Assembly: GCA_009911065.1 (NCBI GenBank)
Contig: QXWR01000011.1
Span: 53,272-117,271 of the forward strand
DNA length: 64,000 bases
Source of the DNA: Clostridiaceae bacterium
GTDB taxonomy: Bacteria; Bacillota; Clostridia; Lachnospirales; Lachnospiraceae
Direction: 5' to 3'
Made by a program: the position numbers and the translations under genes. The notes beneath the pieces are model-generated. The model was not told the DNA's origin. It was given only the letters and a program-made list of their open reading frames with translations, and did not search any database. Below are positions 9,531 through 19,840 of this stretch, one piece after another (positions within the stretch are counted from its first letter, which is position 1; every line of letters begins with the position of its first letter).

Positions 9531-9611
9531 CTCTCACTCAATCCAATCGCTTCCCAAAATCTCCAATCCACTTTTCCACTACTTTAAAAAGCCATTAAAC
9601 AATTCCACCAT

Positions 9612-9628
9612 ATACCCCCAACTGGTAT
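9612..9628 (-). promoter_or_regulatory. Candidate CsoR operator 1
   Basis: The inverted repeat ATACC-N7-GGTAT lies just downstream of the predicted csoR promoter. It has exactly the same arms and spacing as the second site 37 bp away. Confidence 0.65.
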
Positions 9629-9643
9629 TTATCCTTTTTCTAT

Positions 9644-9672
9644 ATTATATACCCATCACCGGTATATTGCAA
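9644..9672 (-). promoter_or_regulatory. csoR-copA promoter with embedded CsoR operator 2
   Basis: On the minus strand TTGCAA (9667-9672) and TATAAT (9644-9649) are spaced by 17 bases. The inverted repeat TATACC-N7-GGTATA (9648-9666) fills the spacer, an ideal place for a repressor. CsoR-type operators are GC-centred inverted repeats of this kind. Confidence 0.7.
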
Positions 9673-9888
9673 CTCTTTTTTTCTAAAAGATCTCTATCAA
9701 AACTCTCATTCCGTCAAATCCCTCACAGCAAGCTGGCAAGACATCCCATTTGCGGCGCAGCAAGTTGCAGGAATTTGTCCTTCGCGGCAGCCTCACAACC
9801 TTTTTTCCAATATTTTCACAAACACTCTTCCCGTTTTCCTCACAACATGGTAAAATAGAACCATTACGAAAAAAGGAGGAACACCCCA

Positions 9889-11388
9889 TTGATGCCAAAG
9901 ATAAGGCGTCTGCTTTGCTGTATTCTCATTATCAGCCAGCTGTTCGCCATAACCACTTTCGCCGAGCCGCCGGCGTGGCCCTCCGATACTGGGATTATGG
10001 CCGAATCCGGTGCCGTCATCGATGTAGATTCCGGTACACTGATTTATGGCCAAAACTGCATCAACAACGCATATCCCCCAGCCAGTATTACAAAATTACT
10101 GACTGCTCTTATTGTATTGGAAAACTGTAAACTAGATGAAGTGGTCACATTTTCGGACACTGCCATGTTAAGCGTTGAAGCAGACAGCGGCAACAAATTA
10201 AGCCTTGTCGCCGGAGATCAGCTTTCTGTGGAAGACTGTCTCTATGCCCTGCTTCTCTTTTCCGTCAATCAGTCCGCCAACGCTCTGGCCGAACATACTG
10301 CAGGCAGCATACCTGCATTCGTTGATATGATGAATGCAAAAGCTGCCCAATTAGGGTGCTCAGAAAAGACTCACTTTGATAACCCGTCAGGTCTCAATGG
10401 AGACACACAAAAAGTAACCGCTTATGATATGGCTCTCATTGCCAAGGCGGCTTTTAACAATGAAGAACTGCTGAAAATCAGCTCTTCCCTCAACCACAAA
10501 ATCGCTCCCACTATCAATAACCCCAATGGTGTCTCTTTTCGTCACGAGCATCGTCTGATCTATACTACAGATCCTTCCAGTGAGTATTACTACCCGCCTG
10601 CTGTTGCCGGTAAAACCGGATATCTCCGTCTGGCTGGCAACACTCTGGTTACTTATGCGGAAAAAGACGGACGACGCTTAATTTCCATTATCTTAAAAGG
10701 TTCTTATGGCCAATATTTCGTAGACGGAAAAAATCTTCTGGAATTTGGTTTCAGCCGCTTTAAGAACCTGGTAATTGCAGACCATGAATCCCACTATGTA
10801 ACTGGAGAAGAGCCGGTTTTAATCAATGACGTCTCCTACCATGCCTCTGATCTAATGATTGAGCCGGAACGCGTTATTACCTTGCCTAATAATGCAAACT
10901 TTGAAGATGCTATGTTGACGCTGGAAGGACTGCCCTCGGACCATCCGGAAAATGCAGTTGCCCTTCTTCGATATTCCTACAACGACCGACAGATTGGCAA
11001 AGCTTTTCTTCTTTTAAAAGACTCTGCCAAACGTCCTGGAGAAATGGCTCCTGACAGCGAATCCCCATCTGGTTCGGAAGAGAATCCTTCGGATGCTTCG
11101 GTACCAGATCAATCGGAGGATGATGGCTTTTCCTTCCACATGCCTTCCCTTCCGGTTCTTGCCATAGGCGTAGCCGCTGGTTTTGCTCTTTTGGCAGTTC
11201 TCTCTGCTATATGGGTATTTTATTCCAAGCGAAAAGAAGCCAGAGATCTGGCCGCACGTCGGGAAGCCCGCCGAAGAAGGCTTCAGGCATCCGGGGAAGA
11301 AGCAGAATTTCAACGTCTAATGGAAATACGAAGAAACAAAGACGCCATTGCCAGACAGAAACGAAATGATTCTTCAAAAGAAGATTAA
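9889..11388 (+). CDS. Membrane-anchored D-alanyl-D-alanine carboxypeptidase
   Basis: A penicillin-binding protein of the DacA/DacF type (peptidase S11). Signal peptide residues 1-25 ('LLCCILIISQLFAITTFA'). Active-site motifs: S66-x-x-K69 ('SITK'), S125-V-N127 and a KTG box near 243 ('AGKTGYL'). The S11 domain is followed by a Ser/Pro/Asp-rich linker, a membrane helix ('LAIGVAAGFALLAVLSAIW', about 422-440) and a basic, Arg-rich cytoplasmic tail of ~50 residues; that tail is longer than the amphipathic C-terminal helix of classical DacA. It trims the terminal D-Ala of peptidoglycan stem peptides. The first codon is TTG 9889 or the adjacent ATG 9892 after AAGGAGGA. It stands alone. Confidence 0.9.
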   Translation: MMPKIRRLLCCILIISQLFAITTFAEPPAWPSDTGIMAESGAVIDVDSGTLIYGQNCINNAYPPASITKLLTALIVLENCKLDEVVTFSDTAMLSVEADSGNKLSLVAGDQLSVEDCLYALLLFSVNQSANALAEHTAGSIPAFVDMMNAKAAQLGCSEKTHFDNPSGLNGDTQKVTAYDMALIAKAAFNNEELLKISSSLNHKIAPTINNPNGVSFRHEHRLIYTTDPSSEYYYPPAVAGKTGYLRLAGNTLVTYAEKDGRRLISIILKGSYGQYFVDGKNLLEFGFSRFKNLVIADHESHYVTGEEPVLINDVSYHASDLMIEPERVITLPNNANFEDAMLTLEGLPSDHPENAVALLRYSYNDRQIGKAFLLLKDSAKRPGEMAPDSESPSGSEENPSDASVPDQSEDDGFSFHMPSLPVLAIGVAAGFALLAVLSAIWVFYSKRKEARDLAARREARRRRLQASGEEAEFQRLMEIRRNKDAIARQKRNDSSKED

Positions 11389-11390
11389 AA

Positions 11391-11434
11391 AATATCCTGA
11401 CTGCACAGCCCTATAAACGTGCAGTCAGGATATT
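11391..11434 (-). terminator. Strong terminator between convergent genes
   Basis: A perfect 16-bp stem (11391-11406 with 11419-11434) with a 12-base loop. A run of T follows on the minus strand, ending the subtilase transcript; it may also stop the carboxypeptidase transcript. Confidence 0.85.
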
Positions 11435-11482
11435 ATGATAAAAGCATGTTTCAAAAATAAAAATACTTTCCAAAACATATCT

Positions 11483-12850
11483 TCAATGTCTTTCATAAGT
11501 CAAGGCAGCATAAGCATCCACCACCCCGCCTGAAACTAACTTTCCTTTCAGACCATCCAAAGGTCTGGCCGAATTTATTAAAATACCTTTTACCTCAGAT
11601 AACGTAATATCTGTGCGATAGGAATACAGCATTGCCGCCACCCCTGTAACCATTGGCGCTGCCATGGAAGTTCCTGTCATGAATCCATAAGAATTATCTG
11701 TAGTTGTACTGACAATATACGTTCCCGGCGCCGCAATATCCACAATATTGGCACTGTAGTTGGAACTCTTTGCCAAATTTCCGTCAAACATCAGATTTGC
11801 CACAGAAATATTATTTTCCAAATCAAATGCTGCCGGATAATCCGGATTCTGGTCTGAGTTGACTCCCTCTCCACTTTCGCCGCCATTTCCTGCTGCACTG
11901 ATAAACAGCATGTTCGAATCCCGCATCACCTGTTCCAATCGAGGAAGATAATATTCTGTTCCAAAACTCAGATTGCAGATGGATGCTCCATTGGATTCTG
12001 CATACTCAATGGCCTGGATGATAGCATCCTCCTCTCCAATGCCATTTTCTGTACCCAATACTTTCAACACCATAATCTTCACATACCGATTATCCGTAAT
12101 CCCTGCAATGCCCATATATTTCCGCGCCGCAGCAATGGTTCCTGCTGCATGGGTCCCATGGTCATCCTCTTTTCCCACATAAATTTGATTATTATTACTA
12201 AAAAAATTCCATCCATACACATCATCCACATATCCATTGCCATCATTATCGATCCCATCGTCAGGAATCTCATCTTCATTTACCCATATTGCATCTTTTA
12301 ACTCAGGATGATAAATGTCAACTCCTGTATCAATCACCGCTACAATCACCGGACGATGTTCTTTCTCACTTTGATCATACAACTCCCAGGCAGGCTGTAT
12401 ATTAATATCCACTCCTGCCACTGAGTCTGTGGTCTCAATAGAATAAATACCTGGGCCTCCCACATCCAAAGGAATCCCCAGTACATTGGCCAAATCTATA
12501 GCAGCCGCCAGCTTGGGATTACTGTCCTGAAACCGATTGATTAATTCCTGATACTGAAATTGTCCGTCATTTTTCAATCCCCATTGATATTCTGCGTAAA
12601 TATCCTCAGGGGACAAATTATTCAATCCCGGACCAACATTTCTAACTCCAATCTTCTCCCTTTCCCCATTCAATCCATCTTCTATTAATTTGTTCTCTTC
12701 TACCACAGCTTCTGTCTGCATTTCGGATAGCATTGACAATGCCTCATTCCCCGTCTGTACCTCTTCCCCTCCGGCAAATGCAGTCAAACCGATACCAAAA
12801 GTCAATATTCCTTCAAGCAGTAATCCTGCGCAATATCTAAAAAATTCCAT
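11483..12850 (-). CDS. Secreted subtilisin-like serine protease (S8)
   Basis: A 455-residue protein with a signal peptide (1-26, ending 'GLTAFA'), a ~135-residue propeptide-like part and an S8 domain. The triad is visible: D174 in 'AVIDTGVD', H231 in 'DDHGTHAAG' and S395 in 'GTSMAAP', with oxyanion N322 in 'SAAGNGG'. The Asp-rich loop 'DDGIDNDGNGYVDD' (197-210) is a probable calcium site, frequent in this subgroup. There is no C-terminal anchor or sorting signal, so it is probably released or held by the wall. It is convergent with the carboxypeptidase gene. The substrate is unknown. Confidence 0.9.
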   Translation of the reverse strand: MEFFRYCAGLLLEGILTFGIGLTAFAGGEEVQTGNEALSMLSEMQTEAVVEENKLIEDGLNGEREKIGVRNVGPGLNNLSPEDIYAEYQWGLKNDGQFQYQELINRFQDSNPKLAAAIDLANVLGIPLDVGGPGIYSIETTDSVAGVDINIQPAWELYDQSEKEHRPVIVAVIDTGVDIYHPELKDAIWVNEDEIPDDGIDNDGNGYVDDVYGWNFFSNNNQIYVGKEDDHGTHAAGTIAAARKYMGIAGITDNRYVKIMVLKVLGTENGIGEEDAIIQAIEYAESNGASICNLSFGTEYYLPRLEQVMRDSNMLFISAAGNGGESGEGVNSDQNPDYPAAFDLENNISVANLMFDGNLAKSSNYSANIVDIAAPGTYIVSTTTDNSYGFMTGTSMAAPMVTGVAAMLYSYRTDITLSEVKGILINSARPLDGLKGKLVSGGVVDAYAALTYERH

Positions 12851-12946
12851 TTTTCAAACTCCCACTTATATACAAAGTTGTAAATCATTGCAATAAATTA
12901 GTATATCATACATTTTACTATAGTAATTTGAAAAAAATATGAATTT

Positions 12947-14212
12947 TTACTTACGATTTCCATTCTCGATACAACCAATCACAAACATACAAACTGCAAA
13001 AAACGTCACAGACAAATTCCGATAAGTAAACCAGAAATGTACAAAAGAATGATTTTTCACCAATCCATACCAAAGAAATGGATATACAGCAATCATTCCA
13101 TAAGCTGCTGCCATCTGCCCATTCAGCTTCAACCTTATTTTCTTTGCCAAAATCAAAGCAGCCAAAACTGTTATCGTAAAAAGAATAAACAAATCCACTG
13201 GAGGATTCCTAAAATACTCTATCTGCTTTTCTAGCACAGTCTGCCAAGTAAAGGGAATGCCATTATTGGAAGAAGCCATCCGATATTGCACTGCCCCTAA
13301 CGCATCCTTCCAAACACTCTCCTTTGTAATCCACGTCCCCAAAAGCCACTTTTCCGCCCACAAGCCGCCATAACCTAAAGCCCAGAAAAAGCTGCAGCCC
13401 AACAGATTTCTAATTTTGCTCCGTTGACCTGATTGACCTAAAGACAACCACAAAATTAATGGAATCCCCAAAGTTACGACTGGAAAAGTCAATAAATCCA
13501 AATAACTTGTTAATCCTCCCATTACCAGAAAAAACAACATCCATCGCTTCATATCTTCTTCCCATACAGAATCCATCACAAGAATCCCGGCCATAGCAAT
13601 AAAAGTCAAAATCAGAAGAGAGGAATATTGAAGAGAAAGCATACCTGCAATAGGATTCATGACCAGCCAAAAAAGAAAAATACCGATGGAATGGTAATAC
13701 TTTTCCCTTTTTGCCAAAAGCAGAACAACTACCATAAAAAGACCGATTTGAACCATAGATAAAATATCCCGAATTTGGGAATAACTGAAAATTGCCAATA
13801 ACGGCTTTAAGAAAATCAAATATCCATGCCAATATCTTCCATAAGACACCTCTTGTTTTTCTGTCTCCTGTCCGCTGAACATATCAATCAAAAGCTGAGT
13901 CGGCTCCATATCATTTGACCGAAACTGGGGTACACGGATTGCATCCTTCCACGGATTTTCCCCATTGGGATGAGAAGCCGTAAGAAGCATTAGAGAATCC
14001 GTAAAATTATCCAGCTGTTTCCCAGCAGGCGTATAGGCGCCGGTTTCTGTAACAAAAATTCTTACAGACTCTCTCATTTCTTCCTGCATCCGCTCTGTAG
14101 AAATACTATATGCCAACACCAGCAGTAAATATCCCGCCATACACATTCCAAACAGTGTAAGAGGAACAACCAAAATCCATTTCCATTTGCTCTGTCTCAT
14201 ACTCAAATCCAT
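12947..14212 (-). CDS. Polytopic membrane protein of unknown function
   Basis: A 421-residue protein with an N-terminal membrane helix (about 12-34), an external loop of ~95 residues ('MQEEMRESVRIFVTETGAYT'...), then about nine further hydrophobic segments. The layout, one helix, a soluble loop, many helices, resembles GT-C-type glycosyltransferases or other lipid-linked-sugar enzymes, but I see no diagnostic motif and do not assign a reaction. It lies between the subtilase and tuf on the same strand, after the tuf terminator is excluded, as a separate unit. Confidence 0.7.
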   Translation of the reverse strand: MDLSMRQSKWKWILVVPLTLFGMCMAGYLLLVLAYSISTERMQEEMRESVRIFVTETGAYTPAGKQLDNFTDSLMLLTASHPNGENPWKDAIRVPQFRSNDMEPTQLLIDMFSGQETEKQEVSYGRYWHGYLIFLKPLLAIFSYSQIRDILSMVQIGLFMVVVLLLAKREKYYHSIGIFLFWLVMNPIAGMLSLQYSSLLILTFIAMAGILVMDSVWEEDMKRWMLFFLVMGGLTSYLDLLTFPVVTLGIPLILWLSLGQSGQRSKIRNLLGCSFFWALGYGGLWAEKWLLGTWITKESVWKDALGAVQYRMASSNNGIPFTWQTVLEKQIEYFRNPPVDLFILFTITVLAALILAKKIRLKLNGQMAAAYGMIAVYPFLWYGLVKNHSFVHFWFTYRNLSVTFFAVCMFVIGCIENGNRK

Positions 14213-14238
14213 ACTTTCTCATAAAAATATCTATAAAA

Positions 14239-14280
14239 AATCCCCCTGACCTTTCTAAAAACCAGAAAAATCAGGGGATC
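14239..14280 (-). terminator. Terminator at the end of the str operon
   Basis: Read on the minus strand, ATCCCCTGA pairs with TCAGGGGGAT and a T-run follows. It lies just after tuf and before the membrane-protein gene. Confidence 0.85.
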
Positions 14281-14315
14281 TCTTTTACAAATCACACAAA
14301 ATAGTTTTGCGATTC

Positions 14316-15509
14316 TTATTCAATGATTGAAACAACTCTGCCGGAACCAACGGTTCTGCCGCCCTCACGGATAGCGAAACGAAGACCCTGCTCCATAGCT
14401 ACCGGATGAATCAGCTCTACGCTCATCTCTACGTTGTCACCAGGCATACACATCTCGGTGCCAGCTGGCAGCTCGCAAACGCCGGTAACGTCAGTAGTTC
14501 TGAAATAGAACTGAGGACGATAGTTATTGAAGAACGGAGTATGACGGCCGCCCTCATCTTTGGTCAGAACGTACACCTGTGCAGTGAACTTGTGATGACA
14601 CTTTACAGAGCCGGGTTTTACCAGAACCTGACCACGCTCGATCTCGGTTCTCTGAACGCCACGCAGCAGAGCGCCGATGTTATCACCAGCCTGAGCCTCG
14701 TCCAGAAGCTTACGGAACATTTCAATACCAGTAACAACGGTCTTTCTGGTCTCTTCTTTGATACCAACGATCTCAACTTCGTCGTTCAGATGAAGTGTAC
14801 CACGCTCTACACGGCCAGTAGCAACGGTACCACGACCAGTAATGGTAAATACATCCTCAACTGGCATCAAAAACGGCTTATCGGTCTCACGCTCTGGATC
14901 TGGAACCCAAGAGTCAACTGCATCCATCAGTTCCAGAACCTTGTCGCCCCACTCGCTGGTCGGATCTTCCAGAGCCTTCAGAGCAGAACCCTGAATAATC
15001 GGAGTGTCATCTCCCGGGAACTCATACTCATTCAACAGCTCACGAATCTCCATGTCAACCAGCTCTAACAGCTCAGGATCGTCTACCATATCGCACTTGT
15101 TCATGAACACAACGATATAAGGAACGCCTACCTGACGGGAAAGCAGAATGTGCTCTCTGGTCTGAGCCATAACACCATCTGTAGCAGCAACTACCAGAAT
15201 AGCACCATCCATCTGAGCTGCACCAGTAATCATGTTCTTAACATAGTCAGCATGTCCTGGGCAGTCAACGTGTGCATAGTGTCTGTTATCTGTCTCGTAC
15301 TCTACGTGAGCAGTAGAAATTGTGATTCCACGCTCTCTCTCTTCTGGAGCCTTATCAATGTTTTCAAATGCCACAGCCTCACCAGTTCCCTTTCTCTCAT
15401 GCAGGGTCTTGGTAATAGCAGCGGTCAGTGTGGTCTTACCATGGTCAACGTGGCCGATGGTACCAATGTTGCAATGCGTTTTGTTTCTCTCAAATTTTGC
15501 TTTTGCCAT
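14316..15509 (-). CDS. tuf: Elongation factor Tu
   Basis: A full-length 397-residue EF-Tu that delivers aminoacyl-tRNA to the ribosome as a GTP complex. G-domain motifs: P-loop 'GHVDHGKT' (19-26), 'DCPGH', 'NKCD' near 136, then domains II and III through 'GRVVSIIE'. AAGGAGG precedes the ATG. It is the last gene of rpsL-rpsG-fusA-tuf, 114 bases after fusA, a gap long enough to carry a secondary promoter. Confidence 0.99.
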   Translation of the reverse strand: MAKAKFERNKTHCNIGTIGHVDHGKTTLTAAITKTLHERKGTGEAVAFENIDKAPEERERGITISTAHVEYETDNRHYAHVDCPGHADYVKNMITGAAQMDGAILVVAATDGVMAQTREHILLSRQVGVPYIVVFMNKCDMVDDPELLELVDMEIRELLNEYEFPGDDTPIIQGSALKALEDPTSEWGDKVLELMDAVDSWVPDPERETDKPFLMPVEDVFTITGRGTVATGRVERGTLHLNDEVEIVGIKEETRKTVVTGIEMFRKLLDEAQAGDNIGALLRGVQRTEIERGQVLVKPGSVKCHHKFTAQVYVLTKDEGGRHTPFFNNYRPQFYFRTTDVTGVCELPAGTEMCMPGDNVEMSVELIHPVAMEQGLRFAIREGGRTVGSGRVVSIIE

Positions 15510-15623
15510 TTTAAAACGTCCTCCTTAATTTGGCCACAATGGGCTGTCCTTTATATATAGGCTGTCCTTATTATATGCGATTTACGCAATATTTTCAAGC
15601 CTATTTTCCAATTACATCCACGC

Positions 15624-17741
15624 TTAATGCTTATGCTCGGCAATAATCTTTTCCTGTACAGACTTGGGAACCGGCTCATATTTCTCAAAGAACATGGAAT
15701 AGTTGCCGCGGCCCTGAGTCTTGGAACGCAAATCCGTGGAATAACCGAACATCTCTGACAACGGCACATACGCTCTCACGATCTTGCCGCCGCCTAAATC
15801 ATCCATGCCCTCAATCCGTCCGCGCCGGGAGTTAATGTCTCCGATAACGTCGCCCATATATTCCTCAGGCATGGTCACTTCCACCTTCATAATCGGCTCA
15901 AGAAGGATGGAACCGGCCTTTTGCATGGCATCTTTAAAGGCCATGGAACCGGCAATCTTAAATGCCATTTCACTGGAGTCCACCTCATGGTAAGAACCAT
16001 CAAATACTGTGGCTTTCACACCCAGTACCGGGAATCCAGCCAGAACACCAGTCTTGGAAGCCTCCTCAATACCTTCGCCTACAGCAGGAATGTATTCCTT
16101 AGGAATCGCTCCTCCCACAACGGAAGATTCAAACTTGAAGGTCTCTTCTCCATTGGCATCCATTGGCTCAAAGTGTACTTTACAATGGCCATACTGACCA
16201 CGGCCGCCGGACTGTTTGGCATACTTGCTGTCCACATCCACTGCTTTTGTAAAGGTTTCCTTGTAAGCAACCTGGGGAGCGCCCACATTGGCCTCCACAT
16301 TAAACTCACGAAGAAGACGGTCCACAATAATCTCCAGATGAAGTTCACCCATACCGGAGATAATGGTTTGTCCAGTCTCCTGATCGGTTCTTGCCCGGAA
16401 AGTAGGATCTTCTTCTGCCAGCTTTGCCAGCGCCTCGCCCATCTTGCCCTGACCAGCTTTGGTCTTAGGCTCAATGGCAATATCAATAACCGGCTCCGGG
16501 AACTCCATGGATTCCAGTATTACCGGATGCTGATCGTCGCAGATCGTATCACCAGTAGTCGTCAGCTTAAAGCCAACCGCTGCGGCAATATCACCGGAAT
16601 ACACCTTATCAAGCTCCTGCCGTTTGTTGGCATGCATCTGTAAGATACGGCCCACCCGCTCCTTTTTGTCCTTGGTGGCATTAAGCACATAAGAACCAGA
16701 GTTCAGGGTTCCGGAATACACACGGAAGAAAGCCAGCTTTCCTACATAAGGATCGGTCATGATCTTAAATGCAAGAGCAGAGAATGGTTCTGCATCTGAA
16801 GAATGACGCTCAACTTCATTTCCCTCCAGGTCCACACCTTTAATGGCAGGAATGTCTGTGGGAGCAGGCATATACTCCAGAATCGCATCCAGAAGCTTCT
16901 GCACACCCTTATTCCGATATGCGCTTCCGCAACATACAGGAACTGCAGTACATTCACAGGTGGCCTTTCTCAAAACCTTCTTCATTTCTTCAACTGTAGG
17001 TTCTTCGCCTTCCAGATACTTCATGGTCAGATCATCATCCAGCTCACAAACCTTTTCCACCAGTTCACTGCGATACAGTTCGGCTTCATCCTTCATATCT
17101 TCCGGCACATCCACAATGGCAATGTCCTCACCCTTGTCGTCATTGTAAATATATGCCTTCATCTCAAAAAGATCAATGATTCCTTTAAACTCATCTTCTT
17201 TGCCAATGGGCAGCTGCAAACAAATGGCATTCTTGCCCAGTCGGTCACGAATCTGGTCCACAGCGCCAAAGAAATTAGCGCCCAGGATATCCATCTTGTT
17301 AATAAACGCCATACGAGGTACATTGTAGGTATCCGCCTGACGCCATACGTTCTCGGACTGAGGCTCCACGCCGCCTTTCGCACAGAACACGCCGACAGCG
17401 CCGTCCAACACACGCAGAGAACGCTCTACTTCTACCGTAAAATCTACGTGTCCGGGAGTATCAATAATATTGATTCGATGTTCCAGAGCGCCTTTTTTCG
17501 GTTTGCAGTCTTCCTGCATGGTCCAATGACAGGTCGTAGCCGCTGAAGTGATAGTAATACCACGCTCCTGCTCCTGAGCCATCCAGTCCATGGTCGCAGT
17601 ACCTTCGTGAGTATCACCGATTTTGTAGTTTACACCAGTATAGTACAGGATACGCTCAGACAATGTGGTCTTACCAGCATCAATGTGAGCCATAATCCCG
17701 ATATTCCTGGTCCTCTCTAACGGATATTCTCTTCCAGCCAA
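15624..17741 (-). CDS. fusA: Elongation factor G
   Basis: A 705-residue translocase EF-G. The G domain holds 'AHIDAGKTT' (18-26), 'DTPGHVDF' and 'NKMD'; domains II-V follow, with '[10 protein letters not shown]' in domain III and 'GRGQYGHCK' in domain IV. It drives GTP-dependent translocation on the ribosome. It starts 15 bases after the rpsG stop codon, so the two genes are co-transcribed. The length is normal. Confidence 0.99.
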   Translation of the reverse strand: MAGREYPLERTRNIGIMAHIDAGKTTLSERILYYTGVNYKIGDTHEGTATMDWMAQEQERGITITSAATTCHWTMQEDCKPKKGALEHRINIIDTPGHVDFTVEVERSLRVLDGAVGVFCAKGGVEPQSENVWRQADTYNVPRMAFINKMDILGANFFGAVDQIRDRLGKNAICLQLPIGKEDEFKGIIDLFEMKAYIYNDDKGEDIAIVDVPEDMKDEAELYRSELVEKVCELDDDLTMKYLEGEEPTVEEMKKVLRKATCECTAVPVCCGSAYRNKGVQKLLDAILEYMPAPTDIPAIKGVDLEGNEVERHSSDAEPFSALAFKIMTDPYVGKLAFFRVYSGTLNSGSYVLNATKDKKERVGRILQMHANKRQELDKVYSGDIAAAVGFKLTTTGDTICDDQHPVILESMEFPEPVIDIAIEPKTKAGQGKMGEALAKLAEEDPTFRARTDQETGQTIISGMGELHLEIIVDRLLREFNVEANVGAPQVAYKETFTKAVDVDSKYAKQSGGRGQYGHCKVHFEPMDANGEETFKFESSVVGGAIPKEYIPAVGEGIEEASKTGVLAGFPVLGVKATVFDGSYHEVDSSEMAFKIAGSMAFKDAMQKAGSILLEPIMKVEVTMPEEYMGDVIGDINSRRGRIEGMDDLGGGKIVRAYVPLSEMFGYSTDLRSKTQGRGNYSMFFEKYEPVPKSVQEKIIAEHKH

Positions 17742-17756
17742 AGCTTTGTCCTCCTA

Positions 17757-18227
17757 TCAGATTCTAAAATGGGAGAAGGCCTTGTTTGCCTCTGCCATCT
17801 TATGCATATCTTCTTTACGCTTCACAGACGCCCCTGTATTGTTGGCAGCATCCATGATCTCATTTGCAAGTCTTTCTTCCTGGGTCTTCTCATTTCTCTT
17901 GCGGGAGAACATGGTGATCCAGCGGAGTGCCAAAGTCTGACGTCTCTCCGGCTTTACCTCAATCGGCACCTGATAGGTGGCGCCGCCGATTCTCTTTGCC
18001 TTAACCTCAAGAACCGGCATGATATTATTCATGGCCTCCTCGAAAACCTCAACTGCCGGTTTCCCAGTCTTGTCCTCCACACGGGCAAAAGCGCCGTATA
18101 CAATCTTCTGCGCAACGCCTCTTTTGCCGTCCAGCATAATGTTGTTAATCAACTTGGTCACAACTTTGTTGTTATACAAAGGGTCCGCCAATACATCCCT
18201 TTTCTGAATATGTCCTTTACGTGGCAC
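17757..18227 (-). CDS. rpsG: 30S ribosomal protein S7
   Basis: A 156-residue S7 that nucleates assembly of the 30S head on 16S rRNA ('[36 protein letters not shown]'). I set the start at GTG 18227 ('[11 protein letters not shown]'), which gives the standard S7 length and has AAGGAGGG 7 bases upstream; a start at 18248 would run through that ribosome site. S7 is the known autoregulator of the str operon in E. coli. The unusually long rpsL-rpsG gap here could hold such a site. Confidence 0.97.
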   Translation of the reverse strand: MPRKGHIQKRDVLADPLYNNKVVTKLINNIMLDGKRGVAQKIVYGAFARVEDKTGKPAVEVFEEAMNNIMPVLEVKAKRIGGATYQVPIEVKPERRQTLALRWITMFSRKRNEKTQEERLANEIMDAANNTGASVKRKEDMHKMAEANKAFSHFRI

Positions 18228-18597
18228 GTTACTTCCCTCCTTAATCATAGTTGCAGGGTGATTCCGAAGCTAAAAACCGGAAGGCCGCTCCCTGGTGTAA
18301 CCGGCAATCCTGTGAATTGCCCACAACCGGGACGTCCCAATGAAAAAGCCTGACCGAAATGTTCGGCCCTCTTTCCACTGCTCATCGCCTGCGAAAATTA
18401 ACTCGTCGGTACTCACATGTTTCCATAAAATGTGTTCGCGCTCGGTCTTTCCATCTATTCCTGCAACCTACAGGTCAATATCACCGGCACTACTGTCACT
18501 TTACTGCCGTTAGTGGTACTTCGTTTACTGCTCTTTTTGCAACAATTCGGTTTCCCTCCCTGCTGCCTTTCCCGTCACAGTATACCTGTCTGGGAAT
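18228..18597 (-). other. Long rpsL-rpsG intergenic region, possibly a structured RNA
   Basis: About 370 bases separate rpsL from rpsG, far more than the ~100 bases or less usual in str operons. It contains several potential stems, such as GGCAAT/ATTGCC near 18304-18322 and CCGAA/TTCGG near 18354-18366. No protein is supported on either strand. It could carry an internal promoter or a regulatory RNA. Confidence 0.4.
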
Positions 18598-19020
18598 TTA
18601 CTTTTTAGCAGCTTTCGGCCGCTTCGCGCCATATTTGGAACGGGCTTTCTTGCGGTTTGCAACACCGGCAGTATCCAAGGTACCACGAATAATATGATAT
18701 CTTGTACCTGGCAGATCTTTTACTCTTCCGCCACGGATTAAAACCACGCTGTGCTCCTGCAAGTTGTGTCCCTCTCCAGGAATGTAGCTGGTTACTTCAA
18801 TTCCGTTGGAAAGACGTACTCTCGCAATCTTACGGAGTGCTGAGTTCGGCTTTTTCGGGGTTGCAGTCTTAACTGCGGTACAGACGCCTCTCTTCTGGGG
18901 AGAAGAACTGTCCGTGGAACGCTTCCGCAGGGAATTGTAGCCTTTCTGCAGAGCCGGAGCTGTGGATTTCTTCACCGATGTCTGTCTTCCCTTTCTTACT
19001 AACTGGTTAAATGTTGGCAT
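18598..19020 (-). CDS. rpsL: 30S ribosomal protein S12
   Basis: A 140-residue S12, the decoding-centre protein and usual site of streptomycin-resistance changes. Conserved blocks '[11 protein letters not shown]', '[26 protein letters not shown]' and 'RSKYG' are all present; the lysine in 'TPKKPNS' is the wild-type form. A very good AGGAGGTG lies before the ATG. It is the first gene of the operon behind a near-consensus promoter. Confidence 0.99.
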   Translation of the reverse strand: MPTFNQLVRKGRQTSVKKSTAPALQKGYNSLRKRSTDSSSPQKRGVCTAVKTATPKKPNSALRKIARVRLSNGIEVTSYIPGEGHNLQEHSVVLIRGGRVKDLPGTRYHIIRGTLDTAGVANRKKARSKYGAKRPKAAKK

Positions 19021-19112
19021 TCCTTTTCACCTCCTGTGATATTGTCTGTTGGTTGCTGTAAGTTTTCAGCTTTTGCACACAAAAATATGACGTGATTTTT
19101 GCACGCCATACC

Positions 19113-19141
19113 ATTATATCTGGATTGTAAACCTGTGTCAA
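19113..19141 (-). promoter_or_regulatory. str operon promoter
   Basis: On the minus strand, perfect TTGACA (19136-19141) and perfect TATAAT (19113-19118) are separated by 17 bases, upstream of rpsL. Confidence 0.9.
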
Positions 19142-19288
19142 GGGAATTTTTGTAAGAATTTTTCTGTAACTGTTCTGAATGGTAACGTTTTTCCATTGAA
19201 AAGAAACGATTGCAACTGCAAAAAACACGAATGTCTAAGTCGGTTTGGACATAAACATAAAAAAAACCTGTACAAGAAAGGAATCTCA

Positions 19289-19654
19289 ATGGATATTTCC
19301 AAATCAAAAGTATTGCTTCGTTCTTTGTTAATGGCTTATTTGCTGTCTGGAGTTCTGCTCCTTGCCCTGTCCTTTGCCCTTTACCGGATGAAGCTGGGGG
19401 AACAGCAGATTAATGCTGCTGTATATGGCATCTATGTGATCGCCTGCCTGTTCGGCGGATTTATAGCAGGCAAGGCTTCCCTCTCCCGAAGATTCTTTTG
19501 GGGAATGTTGACTGGCATCTTGTATTTTATTGTCCTTTTTGCCGTGTCATGGCTGCTGAACCGGGAAACCATGCCAATCCCGGATCTCACAAGAAGTGCC
19601 ACGGTTCTGGCCTGCTGCGCTGTAGGCGGCACTGCCGGAGGGATGTTCAGCTGA
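19289..19654 (+). CDS. TIGR04086 family small membrane protein
   Basis: A 121-residue protein with four hydrophobic segments, 'LLRSLLMAYLLSGVLLLALSF', 'YVIACLFGGFIAGK', 'GMLTGILYFIVLFAVS' and a C-terminal 'CAVGGTAGGMF', as in TIGR04086/YrzE-like proteins of Firmicutes. The function is unknown. I start it at ATG 19289 after AAAGGA; a longer frame from 19196 adds a Cys/Lys-rich stretch with no ribosome site. It is divergent from rpsL. Confidence 0.75.
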   Translation: MDISKSKVLLRSLLMAYLLSGVLLLALSFALYRMKLGEQQINAAVYGIYVIACLFGGFIAGKASLSRRFFWGMLTGILYFIVLFAVSWLLNRETMPIPDLTRSATVLACCAVGGTAGGMFS

Positions 19655-19689
19655 CAAACCATCCTCTGACCTGCCTGTTCCAAACAAAA

Positions 19690-19736
19690 GCTGGGAACAA
19701 TCCTGCAAAAATCATTCCAGCAGTTTTGTTCCCAGC
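19690..19736 (-). terminator. Terminator of the CNNM/CBS gene
   Basis: The perfect 11-bp arms GCTGGGAACAA (19690-19700) and TTGTTCCCAGC (19726-19736) are followed by TTTTGTTT on the minus strand. It could also act on the plus-strand TIGR04086 gene. Confidence 0.7.
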
Positions 19737-19840
19737 CATTCGGTAAAACGCAAACAAGGAAAGACGCCCATTTACAGGCGGTCCCCTGATAATCCAAGAG
19801 CAATACAAGAATAATCATATGATCACTACCTTATCTTTTG

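Noticed and set aside
14406..17546. Long plus-strand frames opposite tuf and fusA
   Set aside because: They have no ribosome sites and lie fully opposite highly conserved elongation-factor genes.
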